Source of the DNA: Pantoea sp. WMus005
GTDB taxonomy: Bacteria; Pseudomonadota; Gammaproteobacteria; Enterobacterales; Enterobacteriaceae
Assembly (NCBI RefSeq): GCF_013415305.1
Contig: NZ_JACBXU010000002.1
Location: 434,001 to 498,000, forward strand
DNA: 64,000 nt
Direction of reading: 5' to 3'
The translations under genes were made by a program, and so were the position numbers. The notes under the pieces are model-generated. The model was not told where the DNA came from. It saw only the letters and a list, made by a program, of their open reading frames with translations, and did not search any database. The number at the start of each line of letters is the position of its first letter. Position 1 is the first letter of the stretch. Below, in pieces: positions 40,106-49,067 of this stretch.

Positions 40106-41035
40106 ATGACTTATGCACTGGAACTTTCCCGGCTGACCAAGACCTATCCCGGCGGCGTGCAGGCGCTGAAGGGCATCGATCTTAACGTTGAAGCGGGTGA
40201 CTTTTATGCGCTGCTGGGGCCAAACGGTGCCGGTAAATCGACAACCATCGGCATTATCAGTTCGCTGGTCAATAAATCCGAGGGCAGCGTGCGGGTGTTT
40301 GGCTACGATCTGGATAAAGATGTGGTGAATGCCAAACGCCAGCTCGGCCTGGTGCCACAGGAGTTTAACTTTAACCCGTTCGAGACGGTGATGCAGATCG
40401 TCGTCAGCCAGGCGGGTTACTACGGCGTCGAGCGTCGTGAAGCCATTGAACGGGCAGAGAAGTATCTGAAGCAGCTCGATTTGTGGGGCAAACGCACTGA
40501 ACGTGCCCGTATGCTCTCCGGCGGCATGAAACGTCGTCTGATGATCGCCCGTGCACTGATGCATGAGCCTAAGCTGTTGATCCTGGATGAACCGACGGCT
40601 GGCGTGGATATCGAATTACGCCGATCTATGTGGGTGTTCCTGAAGGATCTCAATGCCAAAGGCACCACCATTATTCTCACGACCCACTATCTTGAGGAAG
40701 CAGAGATGCTGTGCCGCAACATCGGCATCATTCAGAGCGGTGAGCTGGTAGAGAACACCTCAATGAAAGGGCTGTTGTCCAAGCTAAAATCGGAAACCTT
40801 TATTCTGGATCTGGCACCGCGCAGCCCGCTGCCAACGCTGGAAGGGTTCCAGTACCGTCTGACCGATACCTCAACGCTCGAAGTGGAAGTATTGCGTGAG
40901 CAGGGCCTCAACAGCGTCTTCAGCCAGCTGAGCGCGCAGGGTGTACAGGTGCTGAGTATGCGCAATAAAGCCAACCGTCTGGAAGAGCTGTTCGTTGGCC
41001 TGACGACGCAGGGAAAAACAGGAGTAAAAGCATGA
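40106..41035 (+). CDS. yadG: ABC transporter ATP-binding protein YadG
   Basis: This 309-residue ATPase has Walker [10 protein letters not shown] at 38-46, the signature LSGGMKRR and Walker [13 protein letters not shown]. It is of the type that pairs with ABC-2 permeases (drug, lipid or polysaccharide export). The substrate is unknown in E. coli too. The ATG at 40106 matches the family start ([17 protein letters not shown]). It overlaps yadH by 4 bases, so the two form an exporter operon. Confidence 0.94.
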   Translation: MTYALELSRLTKTYPGGVQALKGIDLNVEAGDFYALLGPNGAGKSTTIGIISSLVNKSEGSVRVFGYDLDKDVVNAKRQLGLVPQEFNFNPFETVMQIVVSQAGYYGVERREAIERAEKYLKQLDLWGKRTERARMLSGGMKRRLMIARALMHEPKLLILDEPTAGVDIELRRSMWVFLKDLNAKGTTIILTTHYLEEAEMLCRNIGIIQSGELVENTSMKGLLSKLKSETFILDLAPRSPLPTLEGFQYRLTDTSTLEVEVLREQGLNSVFSQLSAQGVQVLSMRNKANRLEELFVGLTTQGKTGVKA

Positions 41036-41802
41036 CACATCTGTACTGGGTGGCGCTGAAGAGCATCTGGGCCAAAGAGGTTAACCGTTTCGCCCGTATA
41101 TGGATCCAGACGCTGGTGCCGCCGGTCATCACCATGACGCTCTATTTCATCATCTTTGGCAACCTGATTGGCTCGCGCATCGGTGAGATGCACGGCTTCA
41201 GCTATATGCAGTTCATCGTGCCGGGATTAATCATGATGGCGGTAATTACCAATGCCTATGCCAACGTCGCGTCGTCGTTCTTCAGCGCCAAATTCCAGCG
41301 CAACATTGAAGAGCTGCTGGTTGCACCGGTGCCCACCCACATCATCATTGCCGGTTATGTTGGCGGTGGCGTAGCGCGTGGTGTCTGCGTCGGCATTCTG
41401 GTGACGGCCATCTCGCTGTTCTTTGTGCCGTTCCAGGTGCACTCATGGTCGATGGTCGCGATCACGCTGTTGCTGACCGCGATTCTGTTTTCACTGGCCG
41501 GTCTGCTGAACGCCGTATTTGCCCGTACCTTTGACGATATCAGCCTGATCCCGACCTTTGTGCTGACGCCACTGACCTATCTGGGCGGCGTGTTCTATTC
41601 GCTGAGTCTGCTGCCGCCAATCTGGCAGGCAGTCTCTAAACTCAATCCAATCGTTTATATGATTAGCGGATTCCGTTATGGCTTCCTGGGCATTAATGAT
41701 GTGCCGCTGGTGTTTACGCTCACGGTGCTGGTGGCCTTTATACTGGTGTTCTACTGGCTGGTCTATGCGCTGATACAGCGCGGGCGCGGATTGCGTACCT
41801 GA
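41032..41802 (+). CDS. yadH: ABC-2 type transporter permease YadH
   Basis: This 256-residue inner-membrane permease has six predicted hydrophobic segments and the ABC-2 signature region near PTFVLTPLTYLGGVFYSLSLLPP. It would form the membrane channel of the YadGH exporter. Translation is coupled to yadG through an ATGA overlap. A strong terminator follows. Confidence 0.94.
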   Translation: MTHLYWVALKSIWAKEVNRFARIWIQTLVPPVITMTLYFIIFGNLIGSRIGEMHGFSYMQFIVPGLIMMAVITNAYANVASSFFSAKFQRNIEELLVAPVPTHIIIAGYVGGGVARGVCVGILVTAISLFFVPFQVHSWSMVAITLLLTAILFSLAGLLNAVFARTFDDISLIPTFVLTPLTYLGGVFYSLSLLPPIWQAVSKLNPIVYMISGFRYGFLGINDVPLVFTLTVLVAFILVFYWLVYALIQRGRGLRT

Positions 41803-41822
41803 CGTCAACCCGAAAGGTAAGG

Positions 41823-41851
41823 GCCACGCCGGAATAAGGGCGTGGCTTTTT
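41823..41851 (+). terminator. Rho-independent terminator of yadGH
   Basis: GCCACGCC, 8 bases, GGCGTGGC, then TTTTTC. Confidence 0.88.
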
Positions 41852-41886
41852 CAGTTGGCAACCAAACCGGTTGAGTTATCAGAAAA

Positions 41887-41926
41887 GAAAAGGGCCAGCC
41901 ATTTTACGGGCGGCCCTTTTTTTGTC
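41887..41926. terminator. Bidirectional terminator between yadH and panD
   Basis: AAAAGGGCC and GGCCCTTTT arms flank a 15-base interior; TTTTTTT follows on the plus strand and CTTTTCTTTTCT on the minus strand. It probably ends the panBCD transcript leftward. Confidence 0.75.
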
Positions 41927-41940
41927 AGGGGAACGATTAA

Positions 41941-42321
41941 TCAGGCGATCTGTACTGGCAGTGCTTTCGCCAGACGCTTCATCTGGTTGTCACCTTCAAA
42001 ATAGGCGACTTTAGGCTGCCACTGACGCGCTTCGGCATCCTCAACCTGCACATAGGAGCAGATAATTAATATATCGCCCTCGCAGGCGCAGCGGGCTGCT
42101 GCACCGTTGACCGAAATGATTTTCGAGCCGCGCTCAGCCGCGATAGCGTAGGTGGAAAAGCGCTGACCGTTGGTGACGTTATAAATATCAATAGCTTCAT
42201 ATTGCAGAATGCCGGATGCATCCAGGAAATCCTGATCGATAGCGCAGGAACCTTCATAATTGAGGTCCGCCTGCGTCACTTTGACGCGGTGCAATTTGCC
42301 TTGCAGAACAGTGCGAATCAT
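41941..42321 (-). CDS. panD: Aspartate 1-decarboxylase
   Basis: This 126-residue proenzyme makes beta-alanine for pantothenate. Self-cleavage between Gly24 and Ser25 (YEGSCAID) creates the pyruvoyl group. Length equals the E. coli protein. It is the third gene of panB-panC-panD, 47 bp after panC; the E. coli gene yadD that separates them is absent here. Confidence 0.97.
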   Translation of the reverse strand: MIRTVLQGKLHRVKVTQADLNYEGSCAIDQDFLDASGILQYEAIDIYNVTNGQRFSTYAIAAERGSKIISVNGAAARCACEGDILIICSYVQVEDAEARQWQPKVAYFEGDNQMKRLAKALPVQIA

Positions 42322-42368
42322 AGCCAGAAACCTTGTCAGAGAAAGAAAATAACCTTCAGCAGAAGGCG

Positions 42369-43223
42369 TTACAGCGTCAGGTCAACAGTTTGATTATCAA
42401 TCAGGCGAGCTTTGCCCAGCCAGGCAGCCATCAGCACCACCGCGCGCTGGCTGTCTACCGTCAGCGGCTGCAGCGTTTCCGCATCACAAATCGCCAGGCC
42501 ATCAGGACGCAATCCCCTCGCCAGCAATGCCTCGCTGGCGGTCTCAATGATCTCGTCAATCTGACGCTCGCCGTTCTCAAGCCGTGTCGCCATCTGATTC
42601 ATCACCTGGCTCAGCACAGGTGCCAGCTTACGCTCATCTGCTGTCAGGTAGCCGTTGCGAGAACTCAGCGCCAGGCCATCTTTAGCCCGCACGGTTGGCA
42701 CGCCAATAATTTCAATGTCGAAGCCCATATCGGCCACCATCTTACGAATGATAGCCAGCTGCTGAAAATCCTTTTCACCGAAACAGGCAATATCGGGCTG
42801 CACCAGATTAAACAGTTTGCTGACGATGGTCGCCACGCCACGAAAATGGCCTGGACGCGTCGCACCTTCCAGCAGGCAAGAGAGCACCGGCACCTCAACA
42901 AAGGTCTGATTCTGTGCGCCCTGCGGATAAACTTCAGCCGGTGAGGGCGCAAAAACCACATCCACCTGGTGGCGGTTCAGCTTTTCACAATCCTCCTGCA
43001 GCGTTCGCGGATAGCGCGCTAAATCATCGGCGCGATCGAACTGCATCGGATTGACAAAGATCGAGACAATGACGATGTCGCCGCGCGCCCGGGCTTCATC
43101 AACCAGTGTCAGATGGCCTTCATGCAGGTTGCCCATGGTAGGCACCAGCGCAATGCGTTTGCCCTGCAGGCGCCAGCGACGGACTTCCTGGCGCAGCATC
43201 AGCAGCGTTTCAATGATCAACAC
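42369..43223 (-). CDS. panC: Pantothenate synthetase
   Basis: This 284-residue enzyme joins pantoate and beta-alanine using ATP. The HIGH-like motif is at 34-37 (MGNLHEGHL) and FVNPMQF follows near 57-63, both part of the adenylate-forming site. It lies between panB (15-bp gap) and panD on the same strand. Confidence 0.97.
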   Translation of the reverse strand: MLIIETLLMLRQEVRRWRLQGKRIALVPTMGNLHEGHLTLVDEARARGDIVIVSIFVNPMQFDRADDLARYPRTLQEDCEKLNRHQVDVVFAPSPAEVYPQGAQNQTFVEVPVLSCLLEGATRPGHFRGVATIVSKLFNLVQPDIACFGEKDFQQLAIIRKMVADMGFDIEIIGVPTVRAKDGLALSSRNGYLTADERKLAPVLSQVMNQMATRLENGERQIDEIIETASEALLARGLRPDGLAICDAETLQPLTVDSQRAVVLMAAWLGKARLIDNQTVDLTL

Positions 43224-43238
43224 GGTGACTCTCCTGAA

Positions 43239-44033
43239 TTACTGGAAACTGTGCTCTGCCGCCGGGTAGGTTCCGGCCTCGACTTCGGCGATATAGTGGC
43301 GAATCGCCGCGCGAACATCGCCGGTCTCCGCCAGGAAATTTTTGGCAAATTTGGGAATGTGGCCACCGGTCACACCCAGCGCGTCATGCATCACCAGAAT
43401 CTGACCATCGGTGACGTTACCGGCTCCGATGCCAATTACCGGGATGGTAAGCGCGTCGGTAATCTGCTGCGCCACCGACACCGGCACACACTCCAGCACC
43501 ATTAGCTGTGCGCCGGCGGCTTCCAGCGCCAGCGCATCGGCCAGAAGCTGTTCGGCTCCGGCTTCATCACGGCCCTGCACTTTATAGCCACCAAAGATAT
43601 TCACCGACTGCGGCGTCAGGCCAAGATGGCCACACACCGGCACGGCACGCTCGGTCAGCATCTGCACAGTCTCAGTCAGCCAGCTACCGCCTTCAAGTTT
43701 CACCATGTTGGCACCGGCACGCATCAACTGCGCTGCACTCTCAAAGGCCTGCTTTGGCGTGGCATAACTCATAAACGGCAGGTCGGCAAGCAGCAGAGCC
43801 TGTGGCGCGCCACGGCGCACGGCGGCAGTGTGATAGGCAATGTCGCTGACCGTGACCGGCAGCGTGGAATCATGCCCCTGCACCGTCATTCCTAAAGAAT
43901 CGCCAACAAGCAGCACCTGAATGCCTTCATCGGCAAACAGACGGGCAAAACTGAAATCATAGGCGGTCAGCGTCGCGAATTTTTTACCGCTGGCTTTCGC
44001 CTGACGCAGATGTGAAATCGTGGTGGGTTTCAT
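43239..44033 (-). CDS. panB: 3-methyl-2-oxobutanoate hydroxymethyltransferase
   Basis: This 264-residue TIM-barrel enzyme adds a hydroxymethyl group from methylene-THF to 2-oxoisovalerate, the first committed step to pantoate. [16 protein letters not shown] and VGDSLGM (metal-binding Asp) are typical. Length equals E. coli PanB. First gene of panBCD; the 83-bp gap to folK contains no other gene, unlike E. coli, where fimbrial genes lie between. Confidence 0.97.
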   Translation of the reverse strand: MKPTTISHLRQAKASGKKFATLTAYDFSFARLFADEGIQVLLVGDSLGMTVQGHDSTLPVTVSDIAYHTAAVRRGAPQALLLADLPFMSYATPKQAFESAAQLMRAGANMVKLEGGSWLTETVQMLTERAVPVCGHLGLTPQSVNIFGGYKVQGRDEAGAEQLLADALALEAAGAQLMVLECVPVSVAQQITDALTIPVIGIGAGNVTDGQILVMHDALGVTGGHIPKFAKNFLAETGDVRAAIRHYIAEVEAGTYPAAEHSFQ

Positions 44034-44116
44034 GGCGCTCTCAACTCAGGAATTCTGATGGGCGCAGTTTACTGGATAGCGTGAGAGAGCGGAATCAGAG
44101 AGTTGCGTTTGTCTGA

Positions 44117-44602
44117 TCAGCCGTGCCACAGCTCGATGCTGCTGCTGTCGAGAGTGGCAAGAAGGGGACTGAGTGCACGGCCATCCGGCAGGCAGGCGTC
44201 CGGCGCAATGGCCAGCAGCGGCACCAGCATAAAGGCGCGGTTCAGCAGATCATAATGCGGCACAATCAGCCGCTCCGTGTTGATCACCGTCTCGCCAAAC
44301 AGCATCACATCAATATCCAGCGTGCGGGGTCCCCAGCGTTCGGCCTTGCGCACCCGGCCATGCTCCCGCTCAATCCGCTGGGTATGATCAAGCAGCGCTT
44401 CCGGGCTGAGATCGGTTTCCAGCGCTACGGCGGCATTGAGAAAGTCGGGCTGATCTGGCGGACCATAAGGCGGCGTGCGGTAGAACGGAGAGGTATTGAT
44501 GCGTTGCGTCTGCGGCAACGCATCCAGTGCGGTCAGCGCTGCATCAATCTGATGCAGCGGATCGGCAAGGTTACTGCCTAATGCGAGGTAAACCCGTGTC
44601 AT
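44117..44602 (-). CDS. folK: 2-amino-4-hydroxy-6-hydroxymethyldihydropteridine pyrophosphokinase
   Basis: This 161-residue folate-pathway kinase has the family core [16 protein letters not shown] and the N-terminal [14 protein letters not shown]. Its ATG overlaps the pcnB stop (ATGA), so it is translationally coupled to pcnB. Confidence 0.96.
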   Translation of the reverse strand: MTRVYLALGSNLADPLHQIDAALTALDALPQTQRINTSPFYRTPPYGPPDQPDFLNAAVALETDLSPEALLDHTQRIEREHGRVRKAERWGPRTLDIDVMLFGETVINTERLIVPHYDLLNRAFMLVPLLAIAPDACLPDGRALSPLLATLDSSSIELWHG

Positions 44603-46017
44603 GAGGCGTTTTGATTGTCACGACGCGGCGCGGAAGGACGGCGGCGAGGGCGACGCGATTTACTGCGTGGCACCGGATCGTCGCCCAGGTTATTCAGCAT
44701 GTTTTTCTGATGCGGCGGCGCAGCCACCTGGAATTCACCCCACCACTGGCTCAGGCGCAGGAGCTCAGGGTTATTTTCAACTTCCGCCCGTAATGCCAGC
44801 AGATCGTAAGCGGCGCGGAATTTTGGATGCTCCATCAGTTTCCAGGCGCGTTTGCCATGACGGCGCGACATGCGTAACTGCAGCAGCCAGATATCGCGGA
44901 TCAGCGAAGTAATACGTTTCGGAATCGCCAGCGCACGGCAGGCCTCATCCAGCGTATCATTCATCGCCATCGCAAAGGCTTCGAAGTAAGTCAGGCCACT
45001 TTCCTGTGCAATGCGTTCGGCCGTTTCAAGCTGCGGATACCAGAACATCGCAGCAAACAGGAATGCCGGGTTAACGCGCATGTCATTGTGAATGCGGTTA
45101 TCGGTGTTTTTCAGCACCTGAGCGAGCATCCGCTCCATATGGCTGTCACTGTTTTCCGTGAAGTTGCGCGCCAGCGTCGGGAACAGTGGCTGGAACAGTT
45201 GATATTCACACAGCTTCAGATAGGTGCTGTAACCGTAGCCGGCCTGCAACATTTTCAGCGACTCTTCAAACAGGCGCGCAGGCGGAATATCACGCAGCAG
45301 CGAAGCCAGACGCGGAATCGGCTCGGCGGTTTCCAGCGCAATGCTCATATTGAGCTTGGCGGCAAAACGCGCGACGCGCAGCATGCGGACCGGATCTTCG
45401 CGATAGCGGGTTTCCGGATCGCCAATCAGGCGAATAATACCCTGTTCGAGATCGCTGATACCGCCGACATAGTCGCGTACGCTGAAATCAGCCACGCTGT
45501 AGTAGAGGCTGTTAATGGTGAGATCTCGACGCTGGGCATCGTCTTCAATAGAGCCGAAGATGTTGTCGCGCAGCAGCATGCCGCTCTGGGCGCGCTGCGA
45601 ACTGTTGCGATCCTCTTCCGGCTCTTCCGCCTGATGATGTCCACGGAAGGTCGCGACTTCGATCACTTCCGGACCAAACATCACGTGTGCCAGACGGAAA
45701 CGACGACCAACCAGGCGACAGTTGCGGAACAGCTTACGCATCTGCTCTGGCGTGGCATTGGTGGTCACGTCGAAATCTTTGGGTTTTTGCCCCAGTAGCA
45801 AATCGCGCACGCCACCGCCTACCAGATAGGCTTCATAACCGGCTTTATTCAGGCGATAGAGCACTTTGAGGGCATTTTCGCTGATGTCTTTACGTGAGAT
45901 GTTGTGGCTTTCACGAGGGATGATGGCCATCAGACGTTCTGGTTCAACCTCTGCTGGGGCTTCCTCTTCATCACGCTTCAGGACTTTTCGGCAAAAATTA
46001 GCTACTCGGGTAAAAAT
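44599..46017 (-). CDS. pcnB: Poly(A) polymerase I (AUU start)
   Basis: This 472-residue class II nucleotidyltransferase adds poly(A) tails that promote RNA decay. The active-site block is [24 protein letters not shown] with the catalytic aspartates in DFD; a tRNA-nucleotidyltransferase-like body follows, and the C-terminus is basic ([12 protein letters not shown]). The coding frame lacks an ATG at its natural start. The codon giving [13 protein letters not shown], which aligns with E. coli [13 protein letters not shown], is ATT at 46015-46017 with GAGG 6 bases upstream. E. coli pcnB is reported to start at AUU, so I take this as the start. A TTG 21 bases upstream is the alternative. Confidence 0.93.
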   Translation of the reverse strand: MFTRVANFCRKVLKRDEEEAPAEVEPERLMAIIPRESHNISRKDISENALKVLYRLNKAGYEAYLVGGGVRDLLLGQKPKDFDVTTNATPEQMRKLFRNCRLVGRRFRLAHVMFGPEVIEVATFRGHHQAEEPEEDRNSSQRAQSGMLLRDNIFGSIEDDAQRRDLTINSLYYSVADFSVRDYVGGISDLEQGIIRLIGDPETRYREDPVRMLRVARFAAKLNMSIALETAEPIPRLASLLRDIPPARLFEESLKMLQAGYGYSTYLKLCEYQLFQPLFPTLARNFTENSDSHMERMLAQVLKNTDNRIHNDMRVNPAFLFAAMFWYPQLETAERIAQESGLTYFEAFAMAMNDTLDEACRALAIPKRITSLIRDIWLLQLRMSRRHGKRAWKLMEHPKFRAAYDLLALRAEVENNPELLRLSQWWGEFQVAAPPHQKNMLNNLGDDPVPRSKSRRPRRRPSAPRRDNQNAS

Positions 46018-46103
46018 GGGACACCTCGACAGTGGCAATTAGGGTGTAGGTAAAATCAGCGGCTAATCATAGCCTGTTGAGAACCGTTTGAGAATGCTGT
46101 TGT

Positions 46104-46982
46104 CTATGCATCCGGTTTCAGGGCGTTCTGTTGCGGCATCAAAGCGATATTCCACTGCGCTACCGCATCAGACAGCAGTTTGTCCTGCGTTAAGTCCTGC
46201 CAGCCGCCTGAAACAGGCTGTCCGAGGAAGCGTAATGCCGCCACCAGCAGCGGTCTGGCATCGCCATCCGGCAGCGAAGGTGCATGATTCTGCTTCGATA
46301 ACTTATTGCCATCGTGGTTGAGTGCCAGCGGCAGATGTAGCCAGGCGGGCACCGGCCAGTCAAACTGCTGATAGAGCGCAATCTGTCGCACCGTCGGCTC
46401 AATCAAATCTGCGCCGCGAACCACTTCGGTAATGCCCTGAAAATGATCATCAACCACCACCGCCAGGTTATAGGCAAACAGGCCATCACGGCGGTGAATA
46501 ATAAAATCTTCCTGCGCCAGTCGCCTGTCTGCCTCCACGCGACCCCGTAATCGGTCGTTAAACGCAAAGACCGGTGCATGCTGGCGTAAACGCAGCGCGG
46601 CATTCTCTGATCCGCATTGCCGTTCACGACAGTAACCATCATAGAAACCGCCAATCTCCTGAATGCGACGGCGGGGGCAGGTGCAGAAATAGCTCTGACG
46701 ATGCTGCTGCAGCCAGGTCAGCGCCTCACGGTAGGCTTCATGGCGTTGTGACTGCCACAGCACTTCACCATCCCACGTTAAGCCATAGTGCTCCAGCTGG
46801 TGCAGGATGCGGCTGGCAGCACCTGGCACTTCCCGTGGCGGATCGATATCTTCAATTCTCACTCGCCAGACGCCGTTTTGCGCGCGTGCGCTCAGGTAAC
46901 TGCCCAGGGCAGCAATCAGCGAGCCAAAATGGAGTTCACCAGAGGGAGAAGGGGCGAAGCGACCGATACAGGAGGATGACAT
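46104..46982 (-). CDS. gluQ: Glutamyl-Q tRNA(Asp) synthetase
   Basis: This 292-residue paralogue of the glutamyl-tRNA synthetase catalytic domain attaches glutamate to queuosine of tRNA-Asp. The HIGH-like HFGS at the start ([15 protein letters not shown]), the zinc-type cysteines CTCPRRR...[10 protein letters not shown], and LSKQNHAP (KMSKS counterpart) are present. The anticodon-binding domain is absent, as in the family. The ATG at 46982 has only a weak ribosome site; coupling to dksA 73 bp upstream is likely. Confidence 0.94.
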   Translation of the reverse strand: MSSSCIGRFAPSPSGELHFGSLIAALGSYLSARAQNGVWRVRIEDIDPPREVPGAASRILHQLEHYGLTWDGEVLWQSQRHEAYREALTWLQQHRQSYFCTCPRRRIQEIGGFYDGYCRERQCGSENAALRLRQHAPVFAFNDRLRGRVEADRRLAQEDFIIHRRDGLFAYNLAVVVDDHFQGITEVVRGADLIEPTVRQIALYQQFDWPVPAWLHLPLALNHDGNKLSKQNHAPSLPDGDARPLLVAALRFLGQPVSGGWQDLTQDKLLSDAVAQWNIALMPQQNALKPDA

Positions 46983-47055
46983 AGGATTCAGAAGTGACCA
47001 CGCAGCGGACAGTACAGCTGTTGTTCCGCTGCGTGGTAACAGACCGGACACGGCA

Positions 47056-47511
47056 TTAGCCGGCCATTTGCTTCTCACGAATTTCTGCTAACGTCTTACA
47101 GTCGATGCAGAGATCGGCAGTAGGACGGGCTTCGAGACGGCGAATACCAATCTCAACGCCACAGGAATCGCAATAACCGAAGTCGTCATCTTCAACTTTC
47201 TTCAGCGTTTTTTCGATCTTTTTAATCAGTTTACGTTCGCGATCGCGGTTACGCAGTTCCAGGCTGAATTCCTCTTCCTGCGCGGCACGGTCAACCGGGT
47301 CCGGGAAGTTAGCGGCTTCATCCTGCATGTGCGATACGGTACGATCGACTTCGTCCCGCAATTGATTACGCCAGGCTTCCAGAATCTTACGAAAATGGGT
47401 CAGCTGCGCGTCGTTCATATACTCTTCGCCAGGTTTAACCTGATAAGGTTCAACACCGGCAATAGCGAGAATACTCAGGGACGATGTTTTACGGTTTTGA
47501 CCTTCTTGCAT
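47056..47511 (-). CDS. dksA: RNA polymerase-binding transcription factor DksA
   Basis: This 151-residue cofactor of ppGpp binds the RNA polymerase secondary channel. The coiled coil with its tip Asp residues lies in the middle ([19 protein letters not shown]), and the zinc finger is CDSCG...CIDC near the C-terminus. It is almost identical to E. coli DksA. AGGAG precedes the ATG at 47511. The 247-bp upstream region to sfsA contains a CCCC-AAT-GGGG hairpin and probably the dksA leader. Confidence 0.98.
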   Translation of the reverse strand: MQEGQNRKTSSLSILAIAGVEPYQVKPGEEYMNDAQLTHFRKILEAWRNQLRDEVDRTVSHMQDEAANFPDPVDRAAQEEEFSLELRNRDRERKLIKKIEKTLKKVEDDDFGYCDSCGVEIGIRRLEARPTADLCIDCKTLAEIREKQMAG

Positions 47512-47758
47512 GCTGCTTCTCCTGGATAACACGCACTATACCCTCTGACTTTCGTCTCGCAGGGGCGTTGCTGCCATCCTGCATTTGACGTCTGCGGGGT
47601 ACATCGATCCCCCATTGGGGAAAAAAACAGGCCGCTATAAATAACAGAAGCAGTCAGGGTTGGCAATTCTTCATGAACACACCTTGACAAGCCTGTGAGG
47701 AACAGCGTAATCAGCCCTTAGCTCAGAACATTCTTAACACATAAAATTGCAAAAGATA

Positions 47759-48463
47759 TTACAAGGTTACGTTGATCGGCGATTTAAGAAACATACCCTC
47801 TGCCGATAAGTCTGCCTGATACGCTAAAATCTCTACGCCTTCCTTCTGCGCCTGAGCCAGTTGTTCTGCATACGCCGCATCAATGTGACGTGCCGGGGAA
47901 ACGTCCTCAATCCCCGAGTGCAAAACGGCAAACAACAAAACGGCCCGATGACCCTCTGCCGCAACTGTTGCCAGTTCACGCAGGTGCTTCTGTCCTCGAA
48001 TCGTCACCGCATCCGGAAAATAACCTTTTCCTTCATGTAAAAGGGTTACGGATTTCACCTCAATATAGCAGTTGGGTTGTAGATCTGCCTTGAGCAGGAA
48101 ATCAATTCTGCTTTTTTCACTGCCATATTTCACTTCCGCCTGACGATGGGAATATCCCGCCAGCGTGGGCAGCCTGTTTTGATCCAGCGCTTCAGCCACC
48201 AGTTGGTTAGCGCGCAGGGTATTCACGCAGATCCAGTGGCCCTGCTGCGTTTCAGTCAGCTCCCAGCTGTGAGGGTACTTGCGCGTAAGGCTGTCGGACG
48301 TGGAATACCAGACCCGATCGCCCGGCGTAGCACAGCCCGTCATGGCGCCGGTGTTGGCGCAGTGGATCGTCAGAACCTCACCGTCCGGCGTCATAACATC
48401 AGCAAGGAAACGTTTGTAACGACTGATCAGGCGGGCAGGTTTAAGAGGAGGAGAGAAGTGCAT
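47759..48463 (-). CDS. sfsA: SfsA family protein (sugar fermentation stimulation protein)
   Basis: This 234-residue protein follows E. coli SfsA throughout: [36 protein letters not shown], and a nuclease-like core [24 protein letters not shown]. The EVK block resembles the PD-(D/E)XK fold; the molecular role is unsettled (nucleic acid binding, maltose gene effects). Its start lies 23 bases inside the end of thpR. Confidence 0.95.
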   Translation of the reverse strand: MHFSPPLKPARLISRYKRFLADVMTPDGEVLTIHCANTGAMTGCATPGDRVWYSTSDSLTRKYPHSWELTETQQGHWICVNTLRANQLVAEALDQNRLPTLAGYSHRQAEVKYGSEKSRIDFLLKADLQPNCYIEVKSVTLLHEGKGYFPDAVTIRGQKHLRELATVAAEGHRAVLLFAVLHSGIEDVSPARHIDAAYAEQLAQAQKEGVEILAYQADLSAEGMFLKSPINVTL

Positions 48464-48998
48464 GCGGATCCTGAGACGTTAACGGCCAGCTGGCCAGAGC
48501 GCGGTAGCGGGTGCGGCCCCGGGCATATTCAGAGGTAAACAGGGAAAAAGCAGAGACGCGAAAACGCCAGTGAAAGCCGCGTGGCGGTAATACAACCGGC
48601 TGCATGGCCTGGCGTAACAGCGTGATGTGCGGATGAAACGGCTGGGGGCTCTGGTAACAGCCATGCCGGGCGGCCTGCGCACGTAGCAGGCTGGCGAGCT
48701 GCAGCAGCCCGCGTGGCGCACGCTGGCAGCCGAGCCAGACCACGCCTGGGCGTGGCCAGTGACCGGCATCATCCAGATCGAGATCAAAGCCGGGTTGTTC
48801 AATGCGGCTGGCCAGCGTCTGCAGGCGTTGTGAGGTTTCCGGAGCGACCTCACCCAGAAACGCCAGCGTCAGATGCAGATTCGCTGCGACCACCGGCTGG
48901 CCCGCTTCGGCGGGAAAGGTGTCGGCCCGCCAGCGCACCAGCTGCTGCTGCACCTCGCCAGGCAGGCTGATGGCAAAAAATAAGCGTTGTGTCGCCAT
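48441..48998 (-). CDS. thpR: RNA 2',3'-cyclic phosphodiesterase (2H family)
   Basis: This 185-residue member of the LigT/2H phosphoesterase family has the two HxT/x motifs as HLTLAFLGE (near 43) and HPHITLLR (near 127). It opens 2',3'-cyclic phosphates to 2'-phosphates and can join tRNA halves in vitro. The ATG at 48998 follows GGAG. It precedes sfsA in one unit and is divergent from hrpB across 69 bp. Confidence 0.94.
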   Translation of the reverse strand: MATQRLFFAISLPGEVQQQLVRWRADTFPAEAGQPVVAANLHLTLAFLGEVAPETSQRLQTLASRIEQPGFDLDLDDAGHWPRPGVVWLGCQRAPRGLLQLASLLRAQAARHGCYQSPQPFHPHITLLRQAMQPVVLPPRGFHWRFRVSAFSLFTSEYARGRTRYRALASWPLTSQDPHALLSSS

Positions 48999-49067
48999 GG
49001 CGCTCTCCGGCAAATATCACGTGCTACAATGCGCGCCATCTTAGCACAGGCAGAAGCGGAGTTTGCT

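Noticed and set aside
39998-40564. 189-codon N-terminal extension of can
   Set aside because: Carbonic anhydrase starts at the 39997 ATG; the extension is antisense to yadG and has no domain.
47475-47690. 71-codon open frame upstream of dksA
   Set aside because: It lies in the dksA leader, overlaps dksA out of frame and shows no recognisable product.
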